Below, one piece after another: positions 27,216-38,366 of a DNA stretch of 64,000 nt. Numbering within the stretch: position 1 is the first letter of the stretch; each line of letters opens with the position of its first letter. The stretch covers positions 28,153-92,152 of the forward strand of contig PXRO01000053.1 in assembly GCA_003021685.1 (NCBI GenBank), written 5' to 3'. The position numbers and the translations under genes are program-made. The notes under the pieces were generated by a model that saw only the letters and a program-made list of their open reading frames with translations, made no database searches and had not been told where the DNA came from. This stretch comes from Halobacteriales archaeon QS_4_62_28. Its GTDB lineage: Archaea > Halobacteriota > Halobacteria > Halobacteriales > Haloarculaceae.

Positions 27216-28214
27216 TCAGAACCGGTCTTGCTCGCGCAGGCGCGAGACGACTGCACGAACTCGCTGGGCCTGTTCGGTCGGCACGACGAGCGTTCTGTCG
27301 TCGAAACTCGCGACGACGAGGTCCTCGACGCCGACGAGGCTCACGTGCCCGTCCGTCGCAACCACGTTGCTACGGGCGTCGATTGCCGTCGCTTCGCCCA
27401 TGACGGCGTTTCCGGCGTCGTCGGTCGGGAGGTGGCGCGCCAGTGCGTCCCAGGCACCGAGGTCGTCCCACTCGAAATCGGCGGGGACGACCGCGACCGA
27501 GTCGGCGCGCTCGAGGACCGCATAATCGATGCTGATCGGCTCGATAGCCTCGAATCCAGCCACTGGATCGCCGCGGTCGAGTGCACCCACCAGTGGTTCG
27601 AGCGGCGACGACCGGGCAGCAGACAGCAACGCCGCGGGCGTCCACGCGAACATCCCGGCGTTCCAGTAGCAGCCACGGTCGAGGTAGGTCTCTGCGGTGG
27701 CCCGGTCGGGTTTCTCGTGGAACTGCGCCACGGTCTGGTAGCCGTCTCGGGCCGCCCCTGGCTCGATGTACCCGTATCCAGGTTCGGGACGGGTCGGTTC
27801 GATGCCAAGCGTCACCAACCCCTCTGTTGCCACTGCGACCCGGGCCGCCTGCTCGGCGACACGGCGAAAACCGTCCCCGACGACGTGGTCACTGGGCAGA
27901 ACGAGCAAGACACACTCGCCCACCTGCTCGCGAACACGATGAGCACCGTACACCAGCGCCGGCCCGGTATCTCTGGGCGCTGGCTCCGTGAGGACGGCCG
28001 CTTCGGGCGCGTGGTCGTGAATCTCGTCTGCGAACGCCGCCTGTGTGAGAACGTACGTCTCCTCGGCGAAATCAGCCCGGTCGACGGTATTTTTCAGCAG
28101 GGACTGCTCGCCTCCGAACGAGAGAAACTGCTTTGGCCGGTCTGTGCGACTCGCAGGATAGAGCCGCGTTCCGGTCCCACCAGCCAGCACTAGGGCGACA
28201 ATCGGACGCTCCAT
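27216..28214 (-). CDS. manC: Mannose-1-phosphate guanylyltransferase
   Basis: Makes GDP-mannose from mannose-1-phosphate and GTP for glycosylation. 332 residues. The nucleotidyltransferase signature is LAGGTGTRLYPASRTDRPKQ (20 residues, about 9-28), followed by LLVLPSDHVV, EPGYGYIEPG, FHEKPD, YWNAGMFAW and WDDLGAWDAL, all standard for ManC. No isomerase domain is fused to it. It sits alone, with KatG divergent upstream. Confidence 0.94.
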   Translation of the reverse strand: MERPIVALVLAGGTGTRLYPASRTDRPKQFLSFGGEQSLLKNTVDRADFAEETYVLTQAAFADEIHDHAPEAAVLTEPAPRDTGPALVYGAHRVREQVGECVLLVLPSDHVVGDGFRRVAEQAARVAVATEGLVTLGIEPTRPEPGYGYIEPGAARDGYQTVAQFHEKPDRATAETYLDRGCYWNAGMFAWTPAALLSAARSSPLEPLVGALDRGDPVAGFEAIEPISIDYAVLERADSVAVVPADFEWDDLGAWDALARHLPTDDAGNAVMGEATAIDARSNVVATDGHVSLVGVEDLVVASFDDRTLVVPTEQAQRVRAVVSRLREQDRF

Positions 28215-28374
28215 ACGACGTTTTGTCGCGCTCTCCTTCTCAATGTTTCGTATCTTTGGGGAGATATATGAAATAAAACGGCGGCTTCGAAGGACAGCAG
28301 AGTGTCTGGCCGAAGCGATCCGGACAGAACGGCGAGTGTGAATCCCTATTGATAAAAGTTCGCATATACGATAG

Positions 28375-30588
<2,214 letters not shown>

Positions 30589-30608
30589 TCTGGAACTGCC
30601 CGGCTGTA

Positions 30609-30902
30609 TCACCAGGTTTCGATGGTCCCGTCCTGGACGTCTTCGCCACAGCCCTGGCAGTCGGGGTGGTCGGGATCGAAGCAGGCGGGACGGGCCCTGT
30701 CGTCGAGTCGGACAGCGCGTCGTTCGGCATAGCGGCGACAGACGATGCGGGCTTTCCCGTCGTCGGTCTGTGGGAGGTCGGCCAGCGCGGAGCGTTTGGC
30801 GTCAGTGTAGGCGCTCTTGGCTTCCTCTAGCTGGCGTCCGGCCGACCGGAGCGTCGACTTGAGGAACTGCTGGAAGATGCCCGTTCGCTCGTCGTCAGCC
30901 AT
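30609..30902 (-). CDS. Uncharacterised small haloarchaeal protein with Cys/His residues
   Basis: 97 residues from ATG 30902: helical N-terminal half (IFQQFLKSTLRSAGRQLEEA) and a C-terminal part with Cys in VCRRYAERRAV and in ACFDPDHPDCQGCGEDV, possibly a zinc site. The gene is divergent from rpa and ends 20 bases from katG (convergent). Not recognised as a named family. Confidence 0.75.
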   Translation of the reverse strand: MADDERTGIFQQFLKSTLRSAGRQLEEAKSAYTDAKRSALADLPQTDDGKARIVCRRYAERRAVRLDDRARPACFDPDHPDCQGCGEDVQDGTIETW

Positions 30903-31007
30903 ACGTCCCCTTTTGGCTCGCTCCTCAAGAATCTTCTCGGGGATCGCTCCGGTGGCAGGGCTGTCGACTCGACCGAGCGGTTTCACTTTCACTCTGGTTG
31001 ACGAGGG

Positions 31008-31016
31008 TTTATATAC
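31008..31016 (+). promoter_or_regulatory. TATA box of the rpa operon
   Basis: TTTATATAC preceded by a purine-rich CGAGGG (BRE-like). Transcription would start near 31037, leaving a leader of about 35 bases before the rpa ATG at 31073. Confidence 0.6.
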
Positions 31017-31072
31017 AGAGGCGACCAAGTGTCGACCGTCTCCCACCGAAAACACGCGGAGACAGAGACACC

Positions 31073-32005
31073 ATGACAGGTTTGCATACCCCTGCAGAAG
31101 AGATACACGAGCAGTTTTCCGACCAGCTCGACGTGACGGTCGACGAGATCGAGGAGCGCCTCGACACGCTGGTCAACGAGTACAAAGTGCCCCTGAGCGA
31201 GGCCCGTCGGAGCGTCGTCAACACGTACCTCGACGAAGCCGGAATGGACCGGGAGCAACTTTCGGGTGGTGGCGGCAACGAGGAAGTCGACAACGCCGAC
31301 ATCGACGCGCCCGAGGAGTGGGTCGACGTGACCGCGAAAGTCGTCGATCTGTGGGACGCGACGGCCGACGCCGTCGCCCAGGTCGGGTTGCTCGGCGACG
31401 AGACGGGGACGATCAAGTTCACCAAGTGGTCGAAATCCGACCTACCGGAACTGGAGGAAGGGAAGGTCTACAGCCTCCGAAACGTCGTCACCGACGAGTA
31501 CCAGGGCCGGTTTTCGGTCAAACTCAACCGGACGACGACCATCGAGGAACTCGACGAAGAGATCGAGGTCGGCGACGACGCCGTCGAAGTCGAGGGCGCG
31601 CTGGTCGACATCCAGTCGGGCAGTGGCCTGATCAAACGCTGTCCCGAGGAGGACTGTACGCGCGTCCTCCAGAACGGCCGCTGTAACGAACACGGCGAGG
31701 TCGAAGGGGAGTTCGACCTCCGGATCAAGGGCGTCCTCGACGACGGGGAGGAAGTGACGGAAGTCATCTTCAACGAGGAAGCCACCGAGGAACTGACCGA
31801 CATCACCCTCGGACAGGCAAAGGAGATGGCCATGGACGCACTCGACACGACGGTCGTGGCCGACGAGATGCGCCAGACGGTCCTCGGGCGCTACTACCGC
31901 GTCGAGGGACCGACGCTCGGGCGGTACGTCCTGGCGAACGAACTCGAACGACTGGACGAGCCAGTCGATGCCGAAGCGATGCTGATCAAAGCGAGGTCGA
32001 TCTGA
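31073..32005 (+). CDS. Replication protein A, Rpa3-type single-stranded DNA-binding protein
   Basis: 310 residues. N-terminal helical part (residues 1-65), an OB fold (EEWVDVTAKVVDLWDATADA to the VEGALVDIQSG strand), a zinc-finger-like insertion CPEEDC and NGRCNEH (about residues 195-212), and a further beta-rich domain. The size and its pairing with an RPA-associated protein correspond to the rpa3-rpap3 operon of Haloferax rather than to the larger Rpa1. It coats single-stranded DNA in replication and repair. ATG 31073 is used; the upstream extension covers the promoter. Confidence 0.9.
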   Translation: MTGLHTPAEEIHEQFSDQLDVTVDEIEERLDTLVNEYKVPLSEARRSVVNTYLDEAGMDREQLSGGGGNEEVDNADIDAPEEWVDVTAKVVDLWDATADAVAQVGLLGDETGTIKFTKWSKSDLPELEEGKVYSLRNVVTDEYQGRFSVKLNRTTTIEELDEEIEVGDDAVEVEGALVDIQSGSGLIKRCPEEDCTRVLQNGRCNEHGEVEGEFDLRIKGVLDDGEEVTEVIFNEEATEELTDITLGQAKEMAMDALDTTVVADEMRQTVLGRYYRVEGPTLGRYVLANELERLDEPVDAEAMLIKARSI

Positions 32006-32006
32006 G

Positions 32007-32624
32007 ATGGCTGCAACACCCACCCGCGAAGTCGCTCGCCGCGTCTTCGCACGCGAATTCAACGATTCGAGTTACACGTTCAAAGAGTCCGACGACGAGC
32101 GCGCACCGGTGTACGTCCTGTTGCCGACGGGCGAACGCGCCAACCGCGTCTTCCTCGTCGGAACGCTCACCGAAACCGAAGATGTCGGTGAGGACAGCGA
32201 GTACTGGCAGGGACGAGTCGTCGATCCGAACGGCGACACGTTCTTCATGTACGCCGGGCAGTACCAGCCAGACGCCGCCTCGATGCTCCGGGAACTCGAA
32301 CCGCCGGCCTACGTTTCCGTCGTGGGCAAGCCACGGACCTACGAGACCGACGACGGCGAGGTGAACGTCTCGGTTCGACCCGAGTCGATCTCCGAAGTCG
32401 ACGAGGCGACGCGAGACCGATGGGTCGTCGAGACCGCAGAGCGCACGCTCGACCGGATCCAGACGTTCGCCGACGCAGAGGAGAGCACCGAGATGGACGA
32501 GTACGTCCAGATGGCCAACGAGGAGTACGACCTCCCGGTCGAGAACTACCGCCGGTCCGTCGTCGGTGCATTAGAGAGTCTCGAAGAACAACAGCGCACT
32601 GCCCCCGAGGGAAGCGCAGAATAG
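32007..32624 (+). CDS. RPA-associated protein
   Basis: 205 residues, COG3390-type partner of archaeal RPA. One OB fold (residues about 40-130: NRVFLVGTLTETEDVG, YWQGRVVDPNGDTFFMYAGQ, then AYVSVVGKPRTYET) followed by a helical tail. In Haloferax such proteins bind only their own RPA. It starts one base after the rpa stop codon and is clearly co-transcribed. Confidence 0.92.
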   Translation: MAATPTREVARRVFAREFNDSSYTFKESDDERAPVYVLLPTGERANRVFLVGTLTETEDVGEDSEYWQGRVVDPNGDTFFMYAGQYQPDAASMLRELEPPAYVSVVGKPRTYETDDGEVNVSVRPESISEVDEATRDRWVVETAERTLDRIQTFADAEESTEMDEYVQMANEEYDLPVENYRRSVVGALESLEEQQRTAPEGSAE

Positions 32625-32718
32625 CGACCGTCGAGCCGGTTTTTTTTCGCGCTTTCGAAAGGTGTGCGAGCGTCTGACAAATGATTAAATAGGAGGAGAT
32701 GGCTATACAAATACAATC

Positions 32719-33159
32719 ATGAGCAACAAGAACAAGACAATCTCGTTTCGCGTCAGCCAGGAGAAATTCGAGACGCTCCGTGGCATCGCCGAGGAACGAG
32801 ACATCTCGCTCTCTGCGGTCTTCCGGGACTACGTCGACTTGCTCGTTGCCCACGACGGCCAGGTCGAAGTCGTCCCCGAACACGAACTCAACGAGGCCAC
32901 CAGTAGCTCCGAGAGTCCCGGAAGTAGCTTCCCGCCGAAAGTCGAAGTCCCGAAGAGTTTCGTCCGAGAGCACGAGCGGCTGGAACTCGAAGCCGACCAC
33001 CTGCGCGAACAACTCGAAGAGCACAAACGCTACGTGACCCAGCTTCGCCAGCAACTCGACGAGCACGATCAGGAAGACATCGTTCAGCTGGAGGACCTCG
33101 ACGGCGAAGAAGACGACGACGCCTCCTACCGGATCGGCAGCTTCGACGACCTAGACTAA
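32719..33159 (+). CDS. Ribbon-helix-helix protein with coiled coil
   Basis: 146 residues. Residues 5-45 fit the CopG/Arc ribbon-helix-helix fold (KTISFRVSQEKFETLRGIAE followed by a turn and SLSAVFRDYVDLLV). The rest has a long predicted coiled coil (HERLELEADHLREQLEEHKR) and an acidic end. It probably binds DNA as a dimer and may regulate transcription or organise DNA. TATA-like GATTAAATAG (about 32683-32692) gives a leaderless start. Its end overlaps the convergent next gene by 9 bases. Confidence 0.8.
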   Translation: MSNKNKTISFRVSQEKFETLRGIAEERDISLSAVFRDYVDLLVAHDGQVEVVPEHELNEATSSSESPGSSFPPKVEVPKSFVREHERLELEADHLREQLEEHKRYVTQLRQQLDEHDQEDIVQLEDLDGEEDDDASYRIGSFDDLD

Positions 33160-33603
33160 TTCGTCTCGACGCTCTCTGGCCTGTTTTGTGACCTCAGTCT
33201 GCCCATCCACATCCGCCAGCGACTCGACTGCCTCAAGCGTCCGCACCGAATCGTCGAGAAAGGAGAGCACATCGCCGGGATAAGCATACAGCATGTACTC
33301 TTCGCCCATCACGTCGACGATGGCATCCGGACCGAGTCCCTGCTCGCGCAACTCCAGCAGGTAGCGGACGAACTTCTCCTCGGGACAGCCACAGTGGGGA
33401 TTGGCCTGGCACTCACAGTCCAGGAAATCTTCGGCGAACTCGAGCACCCGGTCTCGGGACGCCTCGTTGAGCTTCGATAACCCTGCCCCCTGGAAGAGGA
33501 TGTCCAGTGTCGCGCCCTTGAACGCGCCTTTCGGGAACGACGTCTCTAGCTGCGAGGCGAGTTGCCGATGATTCTTGATGTAGATCTTGTCCGTAATAGC
33601 CAC
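33151..33603 (-). CDS. Conserved haloarchaeal protein with CxC and CGC motifs
   Basis: 150 residues, function unknown. Begins MAITDKIYIKNHRQLASQLE. A Cys cluster in DCECQANPHCGCPEEKF (about residues 62-78) could bind metal, and a very conserved-looking helix-rich segment (YAYPGDVLSFLDDSVRTLEA) follows. I know closely similar proteins across haloarchaea without an assigned role. Convergent with, and overlapping, the ribbon-helix-helix gene. Confidence 0.85.
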   Translation of the reverse strand: MAITDKIYIKNHRQLASQLETSFPKGAFKGATLDILFQGAGLSKLNEASRDRVLEFAEDFLDCECQANPHCGCPEEKFVRYLLELREQGLGPDAIVDVMGEEYMLYAYPGDVLSFLDDSVRTLEAVESLADVDGQTEVTKQARERRDELV

Positions 33604-33707
33604 GCGTGGGACGGTGTACGACCGTGGCGTGTAAAAGCATCTCGAAGTGCGTACGGAGTCGTAACGTATATGAGTTCCAGCGGAGTAGATTGTATTGCTT
33701 CACCCGT

Positions 33708-33779
33708 GTCCGGGCTGGGGTAGTGGCATCCTTGAGCCTTGTGGGGGCTCAGAGGCGGGTTCAATTCCCGCGTCCGGAC
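33708..33779 (+). tRNA. tRNA-His (anticodon GTG)
   Basis: Acceptor stem TCCGGGC/GTCCGGA with the extra G-1 at 33708 facing C73 at 33779, the hallmark of tRNA-His. D arm GGGT...ATCC, anticodon stem GAGCC/GGCTC with loop TTGTGGG (anticodon GTG), T arm GCGGG-TTCAATT-CCCGC. No intron, no encoded CCA. An AT-rich sequence (CGTATATGAG, about 33666) lies upstream. An HNH endonuclease gene starts 100 bases downstream. Confidence 0.95.
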
Positions 33780-33846
33780 TCCTATAATATATTTTACATA
33801 AACGCAAGCGCCAGTTGGAGTTCTACTTTCACTCTGGATGGGTCGA

Positions 33847-33854
33847 ATATAATA
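33847..33854 (+). promoter_or_regulatory. TATA box of the HNH endonuclease gene
   Basis: ATATAATA centred about 28 bases before ATG 33878, predicting a leaderless transcript and supporting that start. Confidence 0.6.
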
Positions 33855-33877
33855 CGGTACCGGTGCTATTGGGCAGT

Positions 33878-34759
33878 ATGTCTGATCACAAGTGTCCGAC
33901 ATGTGGGAGAGTATTCGAAACCAGGCGTGGGCTCGGAGTACACCATAGCTTGAAACACGAGAAACGACTCCCCAACAGGAAATGTGACCGTTGTGACGAA
34001 GAATTTTACAGTGAATACGAAAAGAAGTACTGTTCAGATATTTGCCACGACAAAGCGGTATCGTATACTGGGGAGAGCAACCCGAACTACAGAGGCGGAA
34101 AATCGACGACGGCTTGCGAACTGTGCGGTGCGGAGTTCGACTACTACCCATCGGAAAAACCGGGAACGTACTGTTCATCTTGCGTAGAGGAGGAGTCGTG
34201 GCGACCGACACGAGACATCTCGGGAGCGAACAATCCTCGCTGGAGCGGAGGCAAAATCACGGTGGAGTGTGAGATTTGCGATGCTTCGTTCAAACGTCAT
34301 CCGGGCATGATTAACGGCGAAGTGACGCTGTGCAGTCGCGACTGTCATGCGACGTGGCTCTCGGACGAGTTCACGGGCGAGGGACACCCGAACTGGCGCG
34401 GTGGTGGGAACGCGGCCTACGGGAAGGGCTGGAACGCGGTTCGCGAGGCGGCACTCGAACGCGACGAGTACGAATGTGTCTACTGTGGGGTAACAGCCGA
34501 GAAACTGGGACGGAACCCGGATGTCCATCACATCGTCCCGGTCCGGGTGTTCGTCGAGACACCAGTCCTGATCGAGCAGGACGCCCATACGCTGGACAAC
34601 GTCGTCTCACTGTGCCCGGCCTGTCATCGTACGGCGGAGTTCGGGCGCGTTTCGCGGGCAGAGTTACGCTGGCGTGGTGGGATCGCTCGTCACGTCTATC
34701 CCGATGGTCACGGCTGGGGCTCGAAGACTGTCGCTTCGCCCTCGTCGTCGGCCTTGTAG
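33878..34759 (+). CDS. HNH endonuclease with zinc fingers and repeated NUMOD3-like motifs
   Basis: 293 residues. A C2H2-like finger (CPTCGRVFETRRGLGVHH) opens the protein, then repeated modules of a CxxC zinc knuckle (CDRCDEEF, CELCGAEF, CEICDASF) each linked to a GE/GA..NP.(Y/W).GG motif (GESNPNYRGGK, GANNPRWSGGK, GEGHPNWRGGG) like the DNA-binding NUMOD3 motif of homing enzymes. The HNH nuclease core is CVYCG, then DVHHIVPV, then CPACHRT. The first half is less G+C rich than the surroundings. Its last 52 bases overlap the convergent M50 gene. Probably a free-standing mobile endonuclease. Confidence 0.85.
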   Translation: MSDHKCPTCGRVFETRRGLGVHHSLKHEKRLPNRKCDRCDEEFYSEYEKKYCSDICHDKAVSYTGESNPNYRGGKSTTACELCGAEFDYYPSEKPGTYCSSCVEEESWRPTRDISGANNPRWSGGKITVECEICDASFKRHPGMINGEVTLCSRDCHATWLSDEFTGEGHPNWRGGGNAAYGKGWNAVREAALERDEYECVYCGVTAEKLGRNPDVHHIVPVRVFVETPVLIEQDAHTLDNVVSLCPACHRTAEFGRVSRAELRWRGGIARHVYPDGHGWGSKTVASPSSSAL

Positions 34760-35895
34760 TTGGGGTTGGATTTGATGATCGTCAGGGCAGTCATGATGTC
34801 GCTGCGGGTGAGCAGGCCCCGGAACTCGTCGTCTTCGTCAAGGACGACCAGGCGGCCGACGCTGTTCTGTTCGAGTTCGGTCAGGGCGGTCATCACGTCG
34901 TCGTCGGGCCCAACGGCGATCAGTTCGGTCGTCATTACGTCTCCGACAGTGTAGGCATCGCGCTCGACTTCACGGACGGAGCGGGCGTCGTCGAGGGTGA
35001 CGAGGCCGACGATTCGGTCGCTTCGTTCGACGGGATAACCGGTGTGACGCTCTCTGAACATCGTCTCGATGAGTTCCTGGACGCTCATCTTCGGGTCGAC
35101 AGCAGTGACCCGGTCGGCGGTGGTCATCACGTCTGCAACGGTGATCCCCTCGAAGGCGGCCCGCATGACAGTCTGGCGGGACTCGCCTTCGGCACCGATG
35201 TAGATGAAGAAGGCCAGGCCGATCAGTAGCGGGTTGAACGGTGGGAAGAGACCGAACAACCCCAGGAGAATGGCAAAGCCCTTGCCGACCTCGGCGGCGA
35301 TTTCGGTGGCCCGGGCGTAGGGCTTGTTCCGGGCGAGCAGCGCTCGCAGGATGCGCCCGCCGTCCATCGGGAAGCCCGGAAGCATGTTGAACCCCGCGAG
35401 GGCGATGTTCATCAGGGCGAGATAGCCCAGTACGAACTGGAGGCTGGCCGTCGCGGTGTTCGTGCTCGGGACGAGCAAGAAGCCAATCAGCGAGACGGTC
35501 CCGACGAGAACACTGACGATGGGGCCGGCGATGGCGATTGTAAACTCCTGTTTCCAGTTTTCGGGCATCTCCTCGAGTTGTGCGATGCCGCCGAACAACC
35601 AGAGCGTGATCGATTCGATGGGGTAGCCAAACCGCGTCGCGATCAGGGAGTGGCCGAGTTCGTGGAGGACGACGCCGGCGAACAGTCCGATGGCCGCTGT
35701 GATGCCCAAAAGCCACGGCAGGAGATCAGTCGTCAGGACGGCCGCGTCGAGGTTCCCACCAAACTGGTTGAGCAGGTCCACGGTCGGTGTGACCTGTGAG
35801 CCGATGATCCACGCGAACAGTGGCAACACCAGCAGGAAGGTGAGATCCAACTGGATCGGGATGCCAAAGGCGCTGCCGATGCGGAATCGTCGCAT
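34708..35895 (-). CDS. Site-2 protease-type M50 metalloprotease with two CBS domains
   Basis: 395 residues. Zinc site HELGH in VLHELGHSLIATRFG (about residue 79) and the third ligand motif MLPGFPMDGGRILRA (about residue 172) lie within a six-helix membrane domain, followed by two CBS domains (VADVMTTADRVTAVDP, then VGDVMTTELIAVGPDD). It cleaves membrane-embedded substrates; the CBS pair probably senses adenylates. The stop lies inside the 3' end of the convergent HNH gene. Confidence 0.94.
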   Translation of the reverse strand: MRRFRIGSAFGIPIQLDLTFLLVLPLFAWIIGSQVTPTVDLLNQFGGNLDAAVLTTDLLPWLLGITAAIGLFAGVVLHELGHSLIATRFGYPIESITLWLFGGIAQLEEMPENWKQEFTIAIAGPIVSVLVGTVSLIGFLLVPSTNTATASLQFVLGYLALMNIALAGFNMLPGFPMDGGRILRALLARNKPYARATEIAAEVGKGFAILLGLFGLFPPFNPLLIGLAFFIYIGAEGESRQTVMRAAFEGITVADVMTTADRVTAVDPKMSVQELIETMFRERHTGYPVERSDRIVGLVTLDDARSVREVERDAYTVGDVMTTELIAVGPDDDVMTALTELEQNSVGRLVVLDEDDEFRGLLTRSDIMTALTIIKSNPNYKADDEGEATVFEPQP

Positions 35896-35995
35896 AGGAA
35901 ATTATAGTTCGGGGAGGAGTATAAGCCCCCGGCGCGACGGCAGGCGCGAGTCGGAGTCCGAACCGCTGAAATAGTTTCGTCGTCTCTATCCGTGT

Positions 35996-38089
35996 GTGTC
36001 TCGGCAGGTCGCACGCGTCGACACCCTCTTCCTCCACGAGCACGGCGACGATTACCGGGTCGCCGTCGAGCGGGACGATGACCGGGTGTTCCATGGTGTC
36101 CTCGAAATCAAACAGACCGACGCAGGCCCCCGGCCACGTCGACTCCGGATCAAAGACGGGACCAGCGAGGACCTTCGCAGTCCCGACCAGTTCGTCGAAC
36201 TGGCACGACGAGCGTCCCGAATCAGGATCTCCGAGCAGAGTTCGAAGCGAGCGCGCACCGAACTCCGCGAGATGCTCGATGGCTACCAGCTTTCGGCGAA
36301 GGTCGTCCGAACCTGTCGCTACTGTGCCTCTCGCGGGCGGTATTCGCCGATCACGAGCGACACGGCAATCGCGGCAGACGACGAGTTCATCTGCCCGGAC
36401 TGTGCCCGCGAAGAGCTGGACCGGGAACTCGCACTGAACGGCGGGATCACGGGGGACGCCCACGCACGGCTGGAGGAGTTGCTCCTCGAAGTCCAGGACC
36501 TCGACCGCATCGAGAACCTCCTGAAAGGGGAACTCGACCCCGACCTGACGAAGTTCGACGAGATTTCGGCGACCGTCGACGATATCGATCTGGTCCCCGT
36601 CGACTCGCTGTCCCTTCATCCGGGAATCCAGAGCCATCTCGAAGGGCGGTTCGACACGCTCCTGCCAGTCCAGAGCCTCGCCGTCGAGAACGGCGCGACC
36701 GAGGGCAAGGACCAGCTCGTCGTCAGCGCAACGGCGACGGGAAAGACCCTCGTCGGCGAGATGGCCGGCCTCGACCGGGCCTTGAACGGCAAGGGAAAGA
36801 TGCTGTTTCTGGTCCCACTCGTGGCGCTTGCAAACCAGAAATACGAGTCGTTCAAGCAACGCTACGGCGAGATGGTCGACGTGTCACTGCGGGTCGGATC
36901 CAGTCGGATCGATGGCGACGGCAACCGCTTCGATCCCGGCGCGGATGTCATCGTTGGCACCTACGAGGGGATCGACCACGCGCTCCGGACGGGTAAGGAT
37001 CTGGGCAACGTCGGCACCGTCGTCATCGACGAGGTCCACACGCTGGGAGAGGGCGAACGGGGCCACCGCCTCGACGGCCTGATCTCACGACTGAAATACT
37101 ACTGTGCGGAAGGCGAGACCGTCGAGCAGTCCCGGAACGGACGAACGGGCACGGCCCGCGACCAGAACGCCGGCCTGGATGACACCCAGTGGATCTACCT
37201 CTCCGCGACGGTCGGCAACGCCAGTGACCTCGCGAAGAAACTCCGGGCGAACATAGTCGAGTTCGAGGAACGGCCGGTCCCAATCGAACGCCACGTCACG
37301 TTCGCCGACGGCCAGGAGAAGACCCGCATCGAGAACAAACTCGTTCGGCGCGCGTTTGACACGAAATCCAGCAAGGGGTATCGCGGCCAGACGATCATCT
37401 TCACCAACTCCCGCCGGCGCTGTCACGAGATTTCACGGAAACTGGAGTATTCCTCGGCACCGTACCACGCTGGCCTGGACAACAAGCGCCGCACGCGCGT
37501 CGAACAGCAGTTCGCCGACCAGGACCTGGCGGCCGTCGTGACGACGGCGGCCCTCGCGGCGGGTGTCGACTTCCCGGCCTCACAGGTCGTCTTCGACTCG
37601 CTGGCGATGGGGATCGAGTGGCTCTCGGTCCAGGAGTTCCACCAGATGCTCGGCCGGGCCGGTCGCCCCGATTACCACGACAAGGGGACGGTGTACCTGC
37701 TGGTCGAACCCGACTGCTCGTATCACAACAGCATGGAGATGAGCGAGGACGAGGTGGCGTTCAAACTCCTCAAAGGCGACATGGAGCCAGTCATCACCCG
37801 CTACGACGAGGACGCTGCCGTCGAGGAGACACTCGCCAACGTCACCGTCGCCGGCAAGCAGGCCAAACGACTCAACGACCGCATGATCGGCGAGGTCCCG
37901 ACCAAGCACGCACTCGGGAAACTCCTCCAGTACGAGTTCATCGACGGCCTCGAACCGACGCCGCTTGGCCGGGTCGTGACGCGCTTTTTCCTCGCGCCCG
38001 ATCAGGCCTTCGCCATCCTCGATGGAGCACGCAAGGGCCTGCACCCCTACGATATTGTCGCCGAGATGGAATTACGAGATCGCGAGTGA
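35996..38089 (+). CDS. Ski2-like DEAD/DEAH helicase with N-terminal zinc ribbon
   Basis: 697 residues. An N-terminal domain of about 100 residues (SRQVARVDTLFLHEHGDDY at the start) is followed by a zinc ribbon CRYC and CPDC (about residues 106-137), then the helicase core: motif I VSATATGKT (about 245), II DEVH, III SAT, second RecA domain IIFTNSRRRCHEISRKL, TAALAAGVDFPA, VI QMLGRAGRPDYH. The C-terminal ratchet is short. Starts at GTG 35996 behind an AT-rich stretch. Substrate unknown; relatives act on RNA or stalled DNA structures. Confidence 0.87.
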   Translation: MSRQVARVDTLFLHEHGDDYRVAVERDDDRVFHGVLEIKQTDAGPRPRRLRIKDGTSEDLRSPDQFVELARRASRIRISEQSSKRARTELREMLDGYQLSAKVVRTCRYCASRGRYSPITSDTAIAADDEFICPDCAREELDRELALNGGITGDAHARLEELLLEVQDLDRIENLLKGELDPDLTKFDEISATVDDIDLVPVDSLSLHPGIQSHLEGRFDTLLPVQSLAVENGATEGKDQLVVSATATGKTLVGEMAGLDRALNGKGKMLFLVPLVALANQKYESFKQRYGEMVDVSLRVGSSRIDGDGNRFDPGADVIVGTYEGIDHALRTGKDLGNVGTVVIDEVHTLGEGERGHRLDGLISRLKYYCAEGETVEQSRNGRTGTARDQNAGLDDTQWIYLSATVGNASDLAKKLRANIVEFEERPVPIERHVTFADGQEKTRIENKLVRRAFDTKSSKGYRGQTIIFTNSRRRCHEISRKLEYSSAPYHAGLDNKRRTRVEQQFADQDLAAVVTTAALAAGVDFPASQVVFDSLAMGIEWLSVQEFHQMLGRAGRPDYHDKGTVYLLVEPDCSYHNSMEMSEDEVAFKLLKGDMEPVITRYDEDAAVEETLANVTVAGKQAKRLNDRMIGEVPTKHALGKLLQYEFIDGLEPTPLGRVVTRFFLAPDQAFAILDGARKGLHPYDIVAEMELRDRE

Positions 38090-38293
38090 ACACGAGCGGT
38101 CTCGGAGATAACGAACGGGAAGCAAAGCGACCCGTGAGCCGCGAGCGTAGCGAGGCACTCTGCTCCAAATCATTATCGCCGTCGTGACGATGCTCGGCAT
38201 CGCCTTCTTTCGGGGCCTCTCGCCGTGAGAACGTGTAGCGATGGATCGACGCAACGAAACCCTTTACTCTTGGAGGGTCCCACCTGTGCGTAC
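38090..38293. other. Intergenic region before tRNA-Pro
   Basis: No gene seen. The last 30 bases hold a TTTACTCTT sequence (about 38262-38270) that fits a tRNA promoter, and the leader contains GGGTCCCA, which repeats the tRNA's own 3' acceptor end and can pair with its 5' end. Confidence 0.4.
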
Positions 38294-38366
38294 GGGACCA
38301 TGGGGTAGCTTGGTATCCTTGCGGCCTTGGGTGCCGTTGACCCTGGTTCAAATCCGGGTGGTCCCA
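38294..38366 (+). tRNA. tRNA-Pro (anticodon TGG)
   Basis: Acceptor stem GGGACCA/TGGTCCC with A73. D arm GGGTAGCTTGGTATCC, anticodon stem GCGGC/GCCGT with loop CTTGGGT (anticodon TGG), four-base variable region, T arm CCTGG-TTCAAAT-CCGGG. 73 bases, no intron, no encoded CCA. Its 3' end is the first unit of a tandem repeat. Confidence 0.93.
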
